From positions 245,405,644 through 245,469,643 of the forward strand of contig JAVMKO010000001.1 in NCBI GenBank assembly GCA_032164245.1: a DNA stretch of 64,000 bases. Direction: 5' to 3'. How positions within the stretch are numbered: position 1 is the stretch's first letter; each line of letters begins with the position of its first letter. This document shows, piece after piece, positions 11,932-21,375 of this stretch. A program made the position numbers and the translations under genes. Source of the DNA: Sternotherus odoratus (taxonomy: Eukaryota > Chordata > Testudines > Kinosternidae). The notes under the pieces are model-generated. The model worked only from the letters and a program-made list of their open reading frames with translations, had not been told where the DNA came from and did no database searches.

Positions 11932-12759
11932 CCAGTGGACATAGTGTACTTAGATTTCCAAAAAGCCTTTGACAAGGTCCCGAACCAAAGGCTCTTATGT
12001 AAATTAAGTTGTCATGGGATAAGAGGGAAGATCCTTTCATGGATTGAGAACTGGTTAAAAGACAGGAAACAAAAGATAGGAATAAATGGTAAATTTTCCG
12101 AAGAGAGAGGTAAATAGTGATGTTCCTCAAGGGTCAGACTTATGCCCAATCCTATTAACTTTATTCATAAATGATTCGGAGGAAGGGGTAAGTGGTGAGG
12201 TGGCAAAGTTTGCAGATGATACTAAACTGCTCAAGATAGTTAAGACCCAAGCAGACTGTGAAGAACTTCAAAAAGATCTGACAAAACTAAGTGATTGGGC
12301 AACAAAATGGCAAATGAAATTTAATGAGGATAAATGTAAAGTCATGCACATTGGAAAAAATAACCCCAACTATACATATAATATGATGGGGGCTAATTTA
12401 GCTACAACTAATCAGGAAAAGGATCTTGGAGTCATCATGGATAGTTCTCTGAAGACATCCATGCAGAGTGCAGTGGCAGTCAAAAAAACAAACAGGATGT
12501 TGGGAATCATTTGAAAAGGGATAGAGAATAAGACAGAGAATATCGTATTGTCCTTATACAAATCCAAGTGTGCCCACATCTTGAATACTGTGTACAGATG
12601 TGGTCTCCTCATCTTAAAAAATATATACTGGCATTAGAAAAGGTTCAGAGAAGGGCAACTAAAATGATTAGGGTTTTGGAACAGGTCCCATATGCGGTGA
12701 GATTAAAGCTAGGAGTTTTCAGCTTGGAAAAGAAGACTCTAAGGGGGAATATTATAGAG
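11932..12759 (+). pseudogene. CR1 ORF2 reverse transcriptase, palm and C-terminal part
   Basis: It resumes after the 94-bp insert with VYLDFQKAFDKVP (catalytic motif A), has a frameshift near 12110, then VPQGSDLCPIL, and KFADDTKLL (the catalytic YADD-type box, here FADD) near 12210-12235. The C-terminal thumb follows: KWQMKFNEDKCKVMHIG and DLGVIMDSSLK. A stop comes at 12514, and the frame continues shifted (HLEYCVQMWSPHLKK, then KVQRRATKMI). The frameshift and stop make it non-functional. It is cut at 12760 by the hAT insertion. Confidence 0.85.
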
Positions 12760-13019
12760 CAGGGCCACATGCGGCCCACAAAGCCCTTCCCTGCGGCCCG
12801 CGAAGCTCCATGGCACCCCCCCATAGCAATTTCCGGGAGGGAGGGGCTAGAAGTGGAAGCTTCTCTGCTGCCTGGCTGGGCCGGTGCCAATCCCCAGCTA
12901 CCAGACACTGCTGCTGCTGCTTCAATGAATGAGCTGGGGTGGCACTTCCCAGGAGCCCTCTGCAGCAATGGCCAGGAGAGTTAAGCCAGGCTCCCTGCCA
13001 CCCTCCCGCCTCCCTCTGT

Positions 13020-13190
13020 GGGAGGCTTACCGCTCCTGGCCGCCGCTGCAGAGGGCTCCTGTGAAGCGCCCTGGCTGGGCCGCTGCCGAGCCCTGGCTTC
13101 CAGGCACTGCTGCTGCAGCCTCAATGAACAAGCTGGGGCGGCGCTTCATAGGAGCCCTCTGCAGCAGCAGCCAGGAGCGGTAAGCCTCCC
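13020..13190. repeat. 51-bp hairpin inside the hAT element
   Basis: The arm 13020-13070 (starting GGGAGGCTTACCGCTCCTGG) is the near-perfect inverted copy of 13140-13190 (ending CCAGGAGCGGTAAGCCTCCC), about 48 of 51 positions pairing, separated by a 69-base loop. Part of the unit (GGCACTGCTGCTGC and GAGCCCTCTGCAGC) also occurs as a direct repeat at about 12900-12970. Confidence 0.8.
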
Positions 13191-13622
13191 GCAGAAGAAG
13201 ACGGGAGGGCGGCAGGGAGCCTGGCTTACCACTCCCGGCGGTGGAACACATGGGAGCTGGCTACAAGCATGAGTGGGGGGAGATTTGGGGAGCTGAGTTA
13301 CGGGAGTAAGTGGGGATGGGGAACAGGGTTATGAGGATCAGTTTGGGAGAGGAAGACTTTATAAAATTATAATTGATATTACACTGAGATGGACTGAAAT
13401 TTCTGTCAGATTTATCAGCATATTATATTTGAAAAAAGGTTGAATCATCTGAGGCTGGTAATTTCTTGTTAAATTAGATTTGTTTGCTTGTGTTTCCAGC
13501 TCTGGACTTCCCATAATGCTCTTGCTTTGTTTGACAAACAGCTGGTGGCGGTGACTAGTGCTTTCCAGGAGGGAGTGGGGAGCTGCGTGCTCAGAGGAGG
13601 AGGCAGAGCAGGGGCTGGACTT

Positions 13623-14745
13623 ACATAAGAACATAAGAACATAAGAACGGCCATACTGGGTCAGACCAAAGGTCCATCTAGCCCAGCATCCTGACAGTGG
13701 CCAATGCCAGGTGCCCCGGAGTGAGTGAACCTAACAGGTATGATCGAGCGATCTCTCTCCTGCCATCCATCACCCCCCTCTGACAGACAGAGGCTAGGGA
13801 CACCATTCATTACCCATCCCGGCTAATAGCCATTTATGGACTTAGCCTCCATGAATTTATCCAGCTCTCTTTTAAACCCTGTTATAGTCCTAGCCTTCAC
13901 AGCCTCCTCAGGTAAGGAGTTCCACAGGTTGACTGTGCGCTGTGTGAAGAAGAACTTCCTTTTATTTGTTTTAAACCTGCTGCACGCCAATTTCATTGAG
14001 TGGCCCCTAGTTCTTCTATTTTGGGAACAAGTAAATAACTTTTCCTTATTTACTTCCTCCACACCACTCATAATTTTATATACCTATATCATATCCCCCC
14101 TTAGTCTCCTCTTTTCCAAGCTAAAAAGTCCTAGCCTCTTTAATCTCTCTTCATATGGGACCCTTTCCAAACCCCTAATCATTTTAGTTGCCCTTCTCTG
14201 AACCTTTTCTAGTGCCAGTATATCCTTTTTGAGATGAGGAGACCACATTTGTACGCAGTATTCAAGATGTGGGCGCACCATGGATTTGTACAAGGGCAAT
14301 AAGATATTCTCCGACTTATTCTCTATCCCTTTTTTAATGATTCCTAACATCCTGTTTGCTTTTTTGACTGCCGCTGCACACTGCGTGGATGCCTTCAGAG
14401 AACTATCCACAATGACTCCCAGGTCTTTTTCCTGATTGGTTGTAGCTAAATTAGCCCCCATCATATTGTATGTATAGTTGGGGTTATTTTTTCCAATGTG
14501 CATTACTTTACATTTATCCACATTAAATTTCATTTGCCATTTTGTTGCCCAATCACTTAGTTTAGTGAGATCTTTTTGAAGTTCTTCACAGTCTGCTTTG
14601 GTCCTTACTACTTTGAGCAGTTTAGTATCATCTGCAAACTTTGCCACATCACTGTTTACCCCTTCCTCCAAATCATTTATAAATAAGTTGAATAGGATCG
14701 GTCCCAGGACTGACCCTTGGGGAACACCACTAGTTACCCCTCTTC
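13623..14745 (-). mobile_element. CR1 LINE (antisense) nested in the hAT
   Basis: The low-coordinate end carries three direct copies of ACATAAGAAC, the reverse complement of the CR1 3' tail, followed by GGCCATACTGGGTCAGACC. Going up the coordinates the sequence covers the CR1 3' UTR and ORF2 C-terminal half, and stops at about 14745 where hAT sequence resumes (GGAAGGGGTGGAG). It is 5'-truncated. It shares the same hAT junction context as the 48801 element, so the insertion point within the hAT can be read from that copy. It is the youngest layer of the nest. Confidence 0.9.
14084..14743 (-). pseudogene. CR1 reverse transcriptase C-terminal half, open frame kept
   Basis: About 220 codons remain open on the - strand, ending at a natural stop after RLRGDMI. 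Visible parts, in order, are VPQGSVLGPILFNLFINDL, then KFADDTKLL (catalytic FADD box near 14630), KWQMKFNVDKCKVMHIG, DLGVIVDSSLK, HLEYCVQMWSPHLKK and EERLKRLGLFSLEKRRLRG. The polymerase motif A and the endonuclease are missing through 5' truncation, so no active enzyme can be made. The intact frame indicates a younger copy than the enclosing CR1, whose same region has a frameshift and stop. Confidence 0.85.
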
Positions 14746-15253
14746 ATGGAAGGGGTGGAGTGGGGGCGGGGCTGGGGGGGGCAGCGAGGGCGGGCGTTAG
14801 TGATGTGCACTAGTCCTCATGTGGCCCCTTATTTGAGTTTGAGACCCCTGTTATAGAGGGATATAAAATCCTGAGTGGTGTGGAGAAAAAGGAAAAGTTA
14901 TTTACTTGTTCCCATAAGATAAAAACTAGGCATCACCAAATGAAATTAAGGGACATCAGATTTAAAACTGTTTGTCAGAGGGGGGTGATTGGTGGCAGGA
15001 GAGAGATCACTTGATCATTACATGTTAGGTTCACTCACTGATGGGCAACTTGCATTGGCCTCTGTCGGTAGATAGGATACTGCGCTGGATGGACCTTTGG
15101 TCTGACCCAGTACGGCCTCTCTTATATTAGTTAATCTTTAGAGAACTCTGCCTTTGCTGATTCCTTTTTGCATATCACAAGCAGAGAATGAACCTGTTTA
15201 AATGTTTTTGAAAAAAAAAAATTTTAAACAATCTTGCATGCTTTCCTGAGACT

Positions 15254-15340
15254 TATCATATATTGAGCCAGATCTCAGCTGGTGTAAATCGGCATTATCA
15301 CTACAGCAACATCAATTTATACCTGCTGCTGATCTGGCCC
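15254..15340. mobile_element. Small palindromic MITE (GGGCCAGATC type)
   Basis: GAGCCAGATCTCAGCTGG at the left is mirrored by TGCTGATCTGGCCC at the right, with the inner GTGTAAAT / ATTTATACC also mirrored. The element is about 87 bp and non-coding. It was probably mobilised by an unidentified DNA transposase. Confidence 0.65.
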
Positions 15341-15550
15341 ATGCACTAACTTCAACGGACTTTCACTGCCGTCAGTCATATCACCAGCAGCAACAGGAAA
15401 CTAAATTGTTCAGCAGAATGAGATTGTGATTTATTATTTGATTATTGTAACATCTGGGCCACGGATGAGGTTATTTATTATTTGTATTATTAATACATTA
15501 CATTAATAATTTATTATGATGTATTATTTGTATTATTGTAACACCTAGGC

Positions 15551-15742
15551 CAGGGATTGGCAACCTTGGCACGTGGGACTGCACGGCCAGCACCGCGCCA
15601 CTTCCTGCAGCCCTCATTGGACCGGGACGGTGAACTGGAGCCAGTGGGAGCCGTGATCGGCGAACTGCCAGGTAAGCAAACCTGCGGGGCCTGCTAAGGG
15701 TGCTTACCCTGCAATCCCGCATGCCTAGTTTGCCTATCCCTG
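15551..15742. mobile_element. hAT hairpin MITE (copy B), complete ends
   Basis: Left terminus CAGGGATTGGCAACCTTGGC and right terminus GCCTATCCCTG are inverted repeats. Perfect 8-bp target duplications ACCTAGGC flank it (15543-15550 and 15743-15750). At 192 bp, much of the left hairpin arm is deleted, while the right arm (GCCAGTGGGAGCC to GGGTGCTTACCC) is kept. It is non-coding. Confidence 0.92.
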
Positions 15743-15759
15743 ACCTAGGCACTGGCCTA

Positions 15760-17227
15760 CTAATAGAAAACTCAGAGGTTTCTGAAAGTAAAAGGTATTT
15801 TTGTTGAAGACATTTTGTAACATCCATTAATCTTCTGGATTTCTAGCACAGTCTGTGTAAGCTAAACCTGTTAGTTTTGTGTAGGTTTGCTAAGAAAATA
15901 GCAAAAAGTGTCATTAGCCTGCCTAACTATTTAGAAATTTTGTTTTGGCTTGTAGACAACTTTGATTACCTTTCATGACCCGAATTCAAGGAATTTGGTC
16001 TGTTTCCATCAGATGAGCACCTAGGAGAAACACAGCTTAGGATCTTTTTGGTTGCTTATCTGGGCTGAATCTTTCCATGCATTTTGTATGTAGCTCCAAC
16101 TTGTATGTTTAAAACAACAACAACAAAATTACTAGTAGTTCAAATGTGGCTGGAAAGGAAAGGAGATGCATTCTGCTAAGTGTGTGCATGGTTGGAACAC
16201 CCAGAGTATCTGGCTACCAGAATTGTTCTTGGATACATCTTCCCTCTTACTGGCTTTCATAACTTTAGAAAACTGAAATGTTTGTTTTTACTTAAGCCTA
16301 AGTAGCCACATACAAGTATTTCATAAAGAGTACTGTATCAATGGAGACAAAATAATTTAGGCTTCAGATGCTCCATAAACTTGTCCCTGGCTCACTCCAG
16401 ATATACAATTTCCATTCATAGTCCTACTGTGTGACATATGGTAAAATTTAAACACAGCCTAGTCTAGCATATTTTTATGTTAATTTTGTTCAGTTAATAC
16501 TGCTAGAGCAGCATAGGGCAGCCGTGACTATCTGAAGCACTGAGCAGATGTAATAAAGTTTGGTGTACCATAAAAGTCAGTGGGTATCAATTCTGGCTTG
16601 GAACCTGACAAACAAACCTACAAACAGCAGGTGGTGGGTAGCGATTTCATGCCCTGAGAGGCAGGAAAAATGATGGAACTTAATATTTGAAGGATGGCTG
16701 TTCATATAGTTTCATTTTCACTAGATGTAACCGGACATGAAATGGTGGAAAAAGTAGAATGTCAAAACCTCAGTTTTATAAAATGTTTTATATAGGCTAT
16801 TTACAAGGTCACCTTAAGTTTCACTACATATCTACAGAGATTTTCTGCTTTGTCAAGATACCATTGCAACTTGATGTGGCTTCTAAATTATTTCAGAAAA
16901 ACAACTTTTGCTAAGAGTGTTTATGCCCGAGATCATTGTTTTTAATAAAGATATCTTGATAAAATTCAAGGCATCATTTTTATTACCTTATGCTATAGTT
17001 AACTGATAATCAATCTTTGTCAAGATAAGCAATTTGATCTAAATTAATAGAGCAAAAGTTCAGTTGGGAAGAGGTAAATCTCATTTTATTTTAACGGGAG
17101 CTAAAGTGTACATATTTCATTTTTCTAGCATAGGCTCTACTCTTGTATTGGTGCTGTTAACCAGTTTCCTGGTCCACTCCAACTCCTCAATGAAAAATGA
17201 CAATAGCCATACAAAGCTTTTATATGA
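15760..17227. other. Unique non-coding DNA
   Basis: No gene or strong repeat. Short open frames, none with a family signature. Confidence 0.5.
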
Positions 17228-17605
17228 ATATTCAATAAGTTATGTTATATCAGTATAATTTCATCCATATTAGGAGGAGGGAAGTTATATTGTTTTAACT
17301 GTATTGGTGAAAAATTGCACCCTTACCAGAAAAATTATATCAGTATAAAATTGTGTGTAGACCAGGTCTAAGGATTTGCAGACAAACTTGATTTTAAGCA
17401 TGTCATTTATCCCATTGAGTTCAGTGGGATTACTTATGATTAGTTTAAAATTAAGCAAGTGAGCAAATTTTTTCCAGCCTAGCAATGTCTATCAAGGATA
17501 TAATGAGGCATGTTTTGTTACCAATGTAGCTGTGACGACAAATGCTCATTTTGTAGATGCAGTTATACCAGCAAAACTGTGCTTTTGCTGGTATAGCTTG
17601 TTTTA
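17228..17605. mobile_element. Two degenerate MITE fragments
   Basis: 17228-17380 ends GTGTAGACCAGGTCT, the terminus of a common reptile MITE class, with internal TATATCAGTATAA copies. 17540-17605 contains a hairpin, ATACCAGCAAAA with TTTTGCTGGTAT, around 17566-17598, typical of the same class. Unique DNA lies between. They are degenerate and non-coding. Confidence 0.45.
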
Positions 17606-18398
17606 CTTGTGGTGTATGTTGAGCAAGAAGATGCAGGTGAAATGCATGAAGCGAGATATTTCCAGTAGAGATAGGAAAATGTTATTGCCATTATACAAGG
17701 TGCTGGTGAGACCTCATTTGGAATACTGTGTGTAGTTCTGGTCTCCTATGTTTAAGAAATGTGAATTCAAATGAACAGGTACAGAGAAGGGTGATCAGAA
17801 TAAACAGAAAACCTACCATACAAGAGGCAGCTCAAGGAGTTTGGCTTGTTTAGCCTAACCTAATGAAGGCTGTGAGGAGATATGCTTGCTCTTTATAAAT
17901 ACATCAGAGGGAGGGAGAGATATACAAGGGAGGGGGAGGGAGAGGTATACACGGGAGGGAGAAGTATGATTTAAGTACCAGTGTTGACACAAGAACAAAT
18001 GGGTATAAACTGGCCATCAACTTGTTTAGGCTTGAAATTAGATAAAGGTTTCTAATCATCCGAATGGTGAAGTTTTGGAATAATGTCCAAGGGGAGCACA
18101 GAGGGCAAAAAGACCCTAGCTTGTTTCAAGACTAAGCATGATAAAGGGATGATATGATGAATATCTGTGATTAATTAGAATTGGTGTGTGGACTATATGT
18201 GATTGCGATTAGCAAAAATCCCCAGTGGCTAGAGATGGGACACTAAATGAGGAGGGCTCTGAGTTACTACAGAGAATTCTTTCCCAGGTGTTTGGCTAGT
18301 GGATCTTGTGACATGCTCAATGTTCAACTGATTGCCACATTTGGAGCTAGGAATGAATTTTCCCCCAGGTCATATTGGCAGAGACCCTAGGTGTAGAT

Positions 18399-19845
18399 CA
18401 GGGATCGGCAACGCCGGCACGTGGGACCGCAGGATAAGCACCCTTAGCGGACCCCGCCAGTTTATTTACCTGGCGTTTCACCAATCGCGGCTCCCACTGG
18501 CCACGGTTTGCCGTCCCAGTCCAATGGGAGCTGTGGGATGATTGTAATTTATAGATGCTCCTTCATAAGGGACATATGATGAACCTAGGAATTTGGAGAT
18601 GTGCCCTGGAGGTGGGGGTTGGGAACACTGCATGGCTGTGGGCAGCAGTTCACCAGAGATGCTCTCTAGTTTGTTTCATTCCTTTCTCATTCACTGGTTT
18701 GTTATTTAATGAACCCCAAGATTGAAACAGAAGTGCTTAATGAGAAGGAAACTGCAGTCCTTTTGAGGTTAACTCCTGTGTTTTCAACTGAAAGCAGAGA
18801 GAAAGGGAAGAACATGGAACACCAGGTCAGAAGCTGTTGCCTGTATTTGGTGAGTACAATAGTAGCTTGACTAGTTTAAGACAGGGAAGAGGGGAGCCAA
18901 AACCCGGTGTGTTACAACCTCCATCCAGACTACAATTGTCAGGCAGTGTTGCAGAGAACTGGAAACAATTCAGACAGATATTTAAATTGTATTTAGCTGC
19001 CATTGAGGCAGAGGAGAAAAATGATAAAGTGAAATCACCTATCTTTATGCATGTTGTTGGGGAGGAAGCATTGGATATTTAGAACTTCAAGTCTGAAGAT
19101 GCTGAAAGCATGAACTTATGTAAAATATTGACTAAATTTGAGGAGCATTGCATGACAAAAAGGAATGAAACCTTTTGAGAGAGACATTTGTTACGTTCAT
19201 GCAAAAAACTGATGACACCATATAGAGCACTATGCCACAGAAGTAAGAAAACTCAGTAAAACTTGTGACTTTGATGAGCTGACAGTGTTTCTGGTCAGAG
19301 ATAAGTCAGTTGTGGCATCAAAGGCAATGTGTTAAGATAGAGACTGCTCTATGCAGGAGACTTAATTTTTAAAAAAAGGTCTCCAAATATGCAAGGCAGC
19401 AGAAACTGTAAAATCACAAGCCAAAGAGCTGAATCCACCAGAAGGGGTTATCCATGTGCTACGTACAAAAGAATATAGCCAGAATAGGTCAAATCAAAGA
19501 GTGGAACCACTTGCTATGAAAACAACTGCTGGGGGAAGACTGGGTACAAACGGTCATGTGGAAAGTGTTATTCTCTGTGTCTAGAAATGTTCACACTGCA
19601 CAGTATTAATAGTAAGTCAGTGATAGTCGGCATGAAGAGACTCTTCTCCAGACATGGAATTCCAGGTGAAGTCTTTAGCAATAATGAGCGGTGCTGGCCG
19701 CTGCTTCCCACAGCTGCCATTGCACTGGGATGGCGAACCGCAGCCAGTGGGAGCCACGGTCGGCGAAATGGCAGGTAAATAAACTGGCGGGGTCCACTAA
19801 GGGTGCTTATTCTGCGGTCCCATGTGCCAAGGTTGCCGATCCCTG
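18399..19845. mobile_element. hAT hairpin-MITE arms enclosing a Gypsy fragment
   Basis: The left arm 18399-18537 starts CAGGGATCGGCAACGCCGG, and the right arm 19688-19845 is its inverted copy ending GGTTGCCGATCCCTG. Flanking octamers GTGTAGAT (18391-18398) and GACTAGAT (19846-19853) agree at 6 of 8 positions, supporting a single insertion with an aged target duplication. Between the arms lie about 1.15 kb of Ty3/Gypsy sequence. Either a Gypsy relic inserted into the centre of a complete hairpin MITE and later lost its ends, or the arms captured a Gypsy fragment and moved as one unit. Confidence 0.75.
18780..19687 (+). pseudogene. Ty3/Gypsy gag joined to an integrase scrap
   Basis: An open frame at 18837-19082 reads SRLQLSGSVAENWKQF, YLAAIEAEEKNDKV and HVVGEEALDI, the typical start of the gag capsid domain of Ty3/Gypsy retrotransposons. 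Past a stop at 19081 the same homology continues, with further frameshifts, through MNLCKILTKFEEHC and later GGKTGY near the zinc-knuckle region (about 19530-19560). It then jumps at about 19590 to an integrase piece, VGMKRLFSRHGIPGEVFSNN, so protease, reverse transcriptase and RNase H are deleted. Stops and frameshifts make it dead. No LTR is visible on either side. Confidence 0.75.
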
Positions 19846-20014
19846 GACTAGATGCTCATGGTGGTCCCTTTTGACCTTAAAGTCTATGAGTCTATAAAAT
19901 GGTGTCTGGTCTAATTAGGATAACTAGATATGTGTGACTTGAAAAGTAATTTATTCAGTCCTACTGTTGAATATTACATTCTGATTGCAGAAAACCAAAC
20001 ATCCTTGCTCTGCC

Positions 20015-20845
20015 TCGATGCCCCATCCCTGACATTCTTCTAGGCCCTTCCCTCTGCTCACTTCATCTCCCCTCCCTTCACTCTCTCTATTCCACCCTCG
20101 CTCACTCGCTCTTTTTCACCAGGCTGGGGCAGGGGGTTGAAGTGTGTCGGGGGGTGAGGGCTCTGGCTGGGGGTTATTGGGCTCTGGTGTGGGGCCAGAG
20201 ATGAGGGGGTTGGGGTACAGGAGCCGGATCTGGGCTAGAGCCAAGTGGTTCAAAGTGCAGGAGGAGGTGCGGGCTTTGGGGGAAAGTTTGGATGTGGGAG
20301 GGGGCTCAGGAGTGGAGCAGGGGGTAGGGTGTGGGAGGGGATGTGGGGCGTAGGCTCTGGAAGGGAGTTTGGATGCAAGAGGGGGCTGAGAGCTGGGGCA
20401 GGAGGTTGAGGTGCACAAGGAGTTTGGGGTGTGGGCTGAAGGATAGAGCTCAGGGCTGGGGCAGGAGGTTCAGGGTTCTGGTTGGTCTTCAGGTGGCACT
20501 TACCTCAGGCAGCTCCCGAAGCTCCCGAAGAGGTCGCATGCTCCTCCAGCCCCTAGTTGGAGGTGCACCAAAGTCCCTAGCCAATGGGAGCTGTGGAGAC
20601 GGTGCTCAGGGCCAGGGCAGTGCACAGAGCCGCGCTAGTCGCCCGTGCACCTAGAGGCTACAGGGACATGCTGCCACTTCTGGAAACCATGTGGAGCCAG
20701 GGTAGGGAGGGAGCCTGCCTTACCTCTGCTGTGCCACCAACCAGACTTTTTATGGCTAGGTCAGCAGTACTGACCAGAGCTGCCATGGTCCCTTTTCGAC
20801 TGGATGTTGCAGTCGAAAATTGGATGCCTTGCAACCCCAGTGCTA
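20015..20845. mobile_element. GC-rich turtle-type interspersed repeat
   Basis: Three recognisable blocks follow one another: a pyrimidine-rich lead (about 20015-20110), a G-rich quasi-tandem block of GGCTGGGGCAGGGGGTT-type units (20120-20480), and a tail with CCAATGGGAGCTGTGG, ACATGCTGCCACTTC and GTCCCTTTTCGACTGG (20575-20840). I recall the same order in a very common turtle repeat; its transposon class is uncertain. Overlapping open frames of about 100 codons on both strands are a result of base composition. Confidence 0.65.
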
Positions 20846-21093
20846 TGCTTGCAGAAGGCTGTGAAGGTGAACAGGGAGAGGTTTGAATTGGATGGAGTGC
20901 TTTAGGAAGCACCAATTAAAGGACTTGAAAATCCAGATTACATGGCCAGATTGAAGGGCAAGGAAAATAATTTTGGCAGCTGCAGTTGGAACTGAGTCAC
21001 TTTTATGATAGGGTGGGGTTTTCAAACACACTCAAGTCACCAAAGGTGCTTGTTATAGAGAAATTGAGAGAAAATCTTCCTTTTAGCTACAGG

Positions 21094-21350
21094 CAGGGGC
21101 GCCTCTAATGTTTTTGCCACCCCAAGCATGGGAGATTCGGTGGTGTTCCTGCGGGAGGTCCACGAGTCCCGCAGCCTTGTCGTCCCTGCCGCCGAAATGC
21201 TACCAAATCCGCAGCAGTCGCGGGCCTCCTGCCAAAATGCTGCAGAAGACAGCCTGACTGTCACCCCGACGGCGAACGTCAAGCCGCCCCCTGCAGCTTA
21301 TCACCCCGGGCACGTGCTTGGAGCGCTGTTGCTGGCCCTGGCTAGAGGCC
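21094..21350. mobile_element. hAT-like MITE (CAGGGGCG type), right end decayed
   Basis: The left end CAGGGGCGCCTCTAATG and interior TTGCCACCCCAAGC ... GCGGGAGGTCC match a common reptile MITE with CAGGGGCGGCTCTAG termini. The right side has GCTTGGAGCGCTGTTGC and GCTAGAGGCC, then breaks off where an unrelated terminus follows. It is non-coding; the local open frame at 21128-21457 is incidental. Confidence 0.6.
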
Positions 21351-21375
21351 TTATGCCAAAGGTTGCTGATCCCTG
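21351..21375. mobile_element. Right terminus of a hAT hairpin MITE
   Basis: ATGCCAAAGGTTGCTGATCCC ends in CTG exactly like the right termini at 15742, 19845 and 37624. Only about 25 bp remain; the rest of this copy was not located. The next eight bases, CACTAGAT, fit the family target pattern with TA at positions 4-5. Confidence 0.6.

Larger units (their letters stand above)
12760..14850. mobile_element. hAT element inserted in CR1, carrying an antisense CR1
   Basis: It is flanked by perfect 8-bp duplications TTATAGAG (12752-12759 and 14851-14858). The right end reads TTTGAGACCCCTG, the inverted terminus of the same family as the complete element at 48801-49318; the left terminus CAGGGCCACATGCGG has lost about 20 bp relative to that element. 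The interior is GC-rich and non-coding (ATGCGGCCC motifs, direct and inverted subrepeats), so it is a non-autonomous copy. It is enlarged by a CR1 at 13623-14745; without that CR1 it is about 970 bp. Open frames in 12568-13272 are by-products of GC-rich repeats. Confidence 0.9.
11205..15130 (+). mobile_element. CR1 LINE (sense), 5'-truncated, with nested insertions
   Basis: A CR1 copy of about 1.7 kb once the insertions are removed. It begins inside ORF2 (AGCAGGAAGCCTGC), runs through the reverse transcriptase region and ends at about 15130 with the CR1 3' signature GACCTTTGGTCTGACCCAGT. It is split at 11838-11931 by a 94-bp retroposed tail and at 12760-14850 by a hAT element. Sequence on both sides of each insertion joins exactly when the insert and one copy of its target duplication are removed, showing the order of events: CR1 first, then the two insertions. 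Confidence 0.9.
17640..19895 (+). mobile_element. CR1-type LINE 3' part, interrupted at 18399-19845
   Basis: 17640-18398 matches the end of CR1 ORF2 and its 3' UTR: LYKVLVRPHLEYCV near 17690-17733, then non-coding sequence including ATTCTTTCCCAGGTGTTTGG and GGAATGAATTTTCCCCCAGG. The terminal tail GATGCTCATGGTGG ... AAAGTCTATGAGTCTAT appears only after 19845, so one LINE is split by an insertion. A purine-rich run with two ~24-bp copies (GGGAGGGAGAG...TATACA) lies at 17905-17965. Confidence 0.8.

Noticed and set aside
12568..13272. Overlapping open frames of 74-138 codons on both strands
   Set aside because: They lie in GC-rich, repeat-structured hAT interior and partly in the CR1 relic; composition explains them.
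20116..20915. Open frames up to 107 codons in G-rich sequence
   Set aside because: They are low-complexity readings (Gly/Arg or Pro/Ser) of a quasi-tandem repeat, present on both strands.
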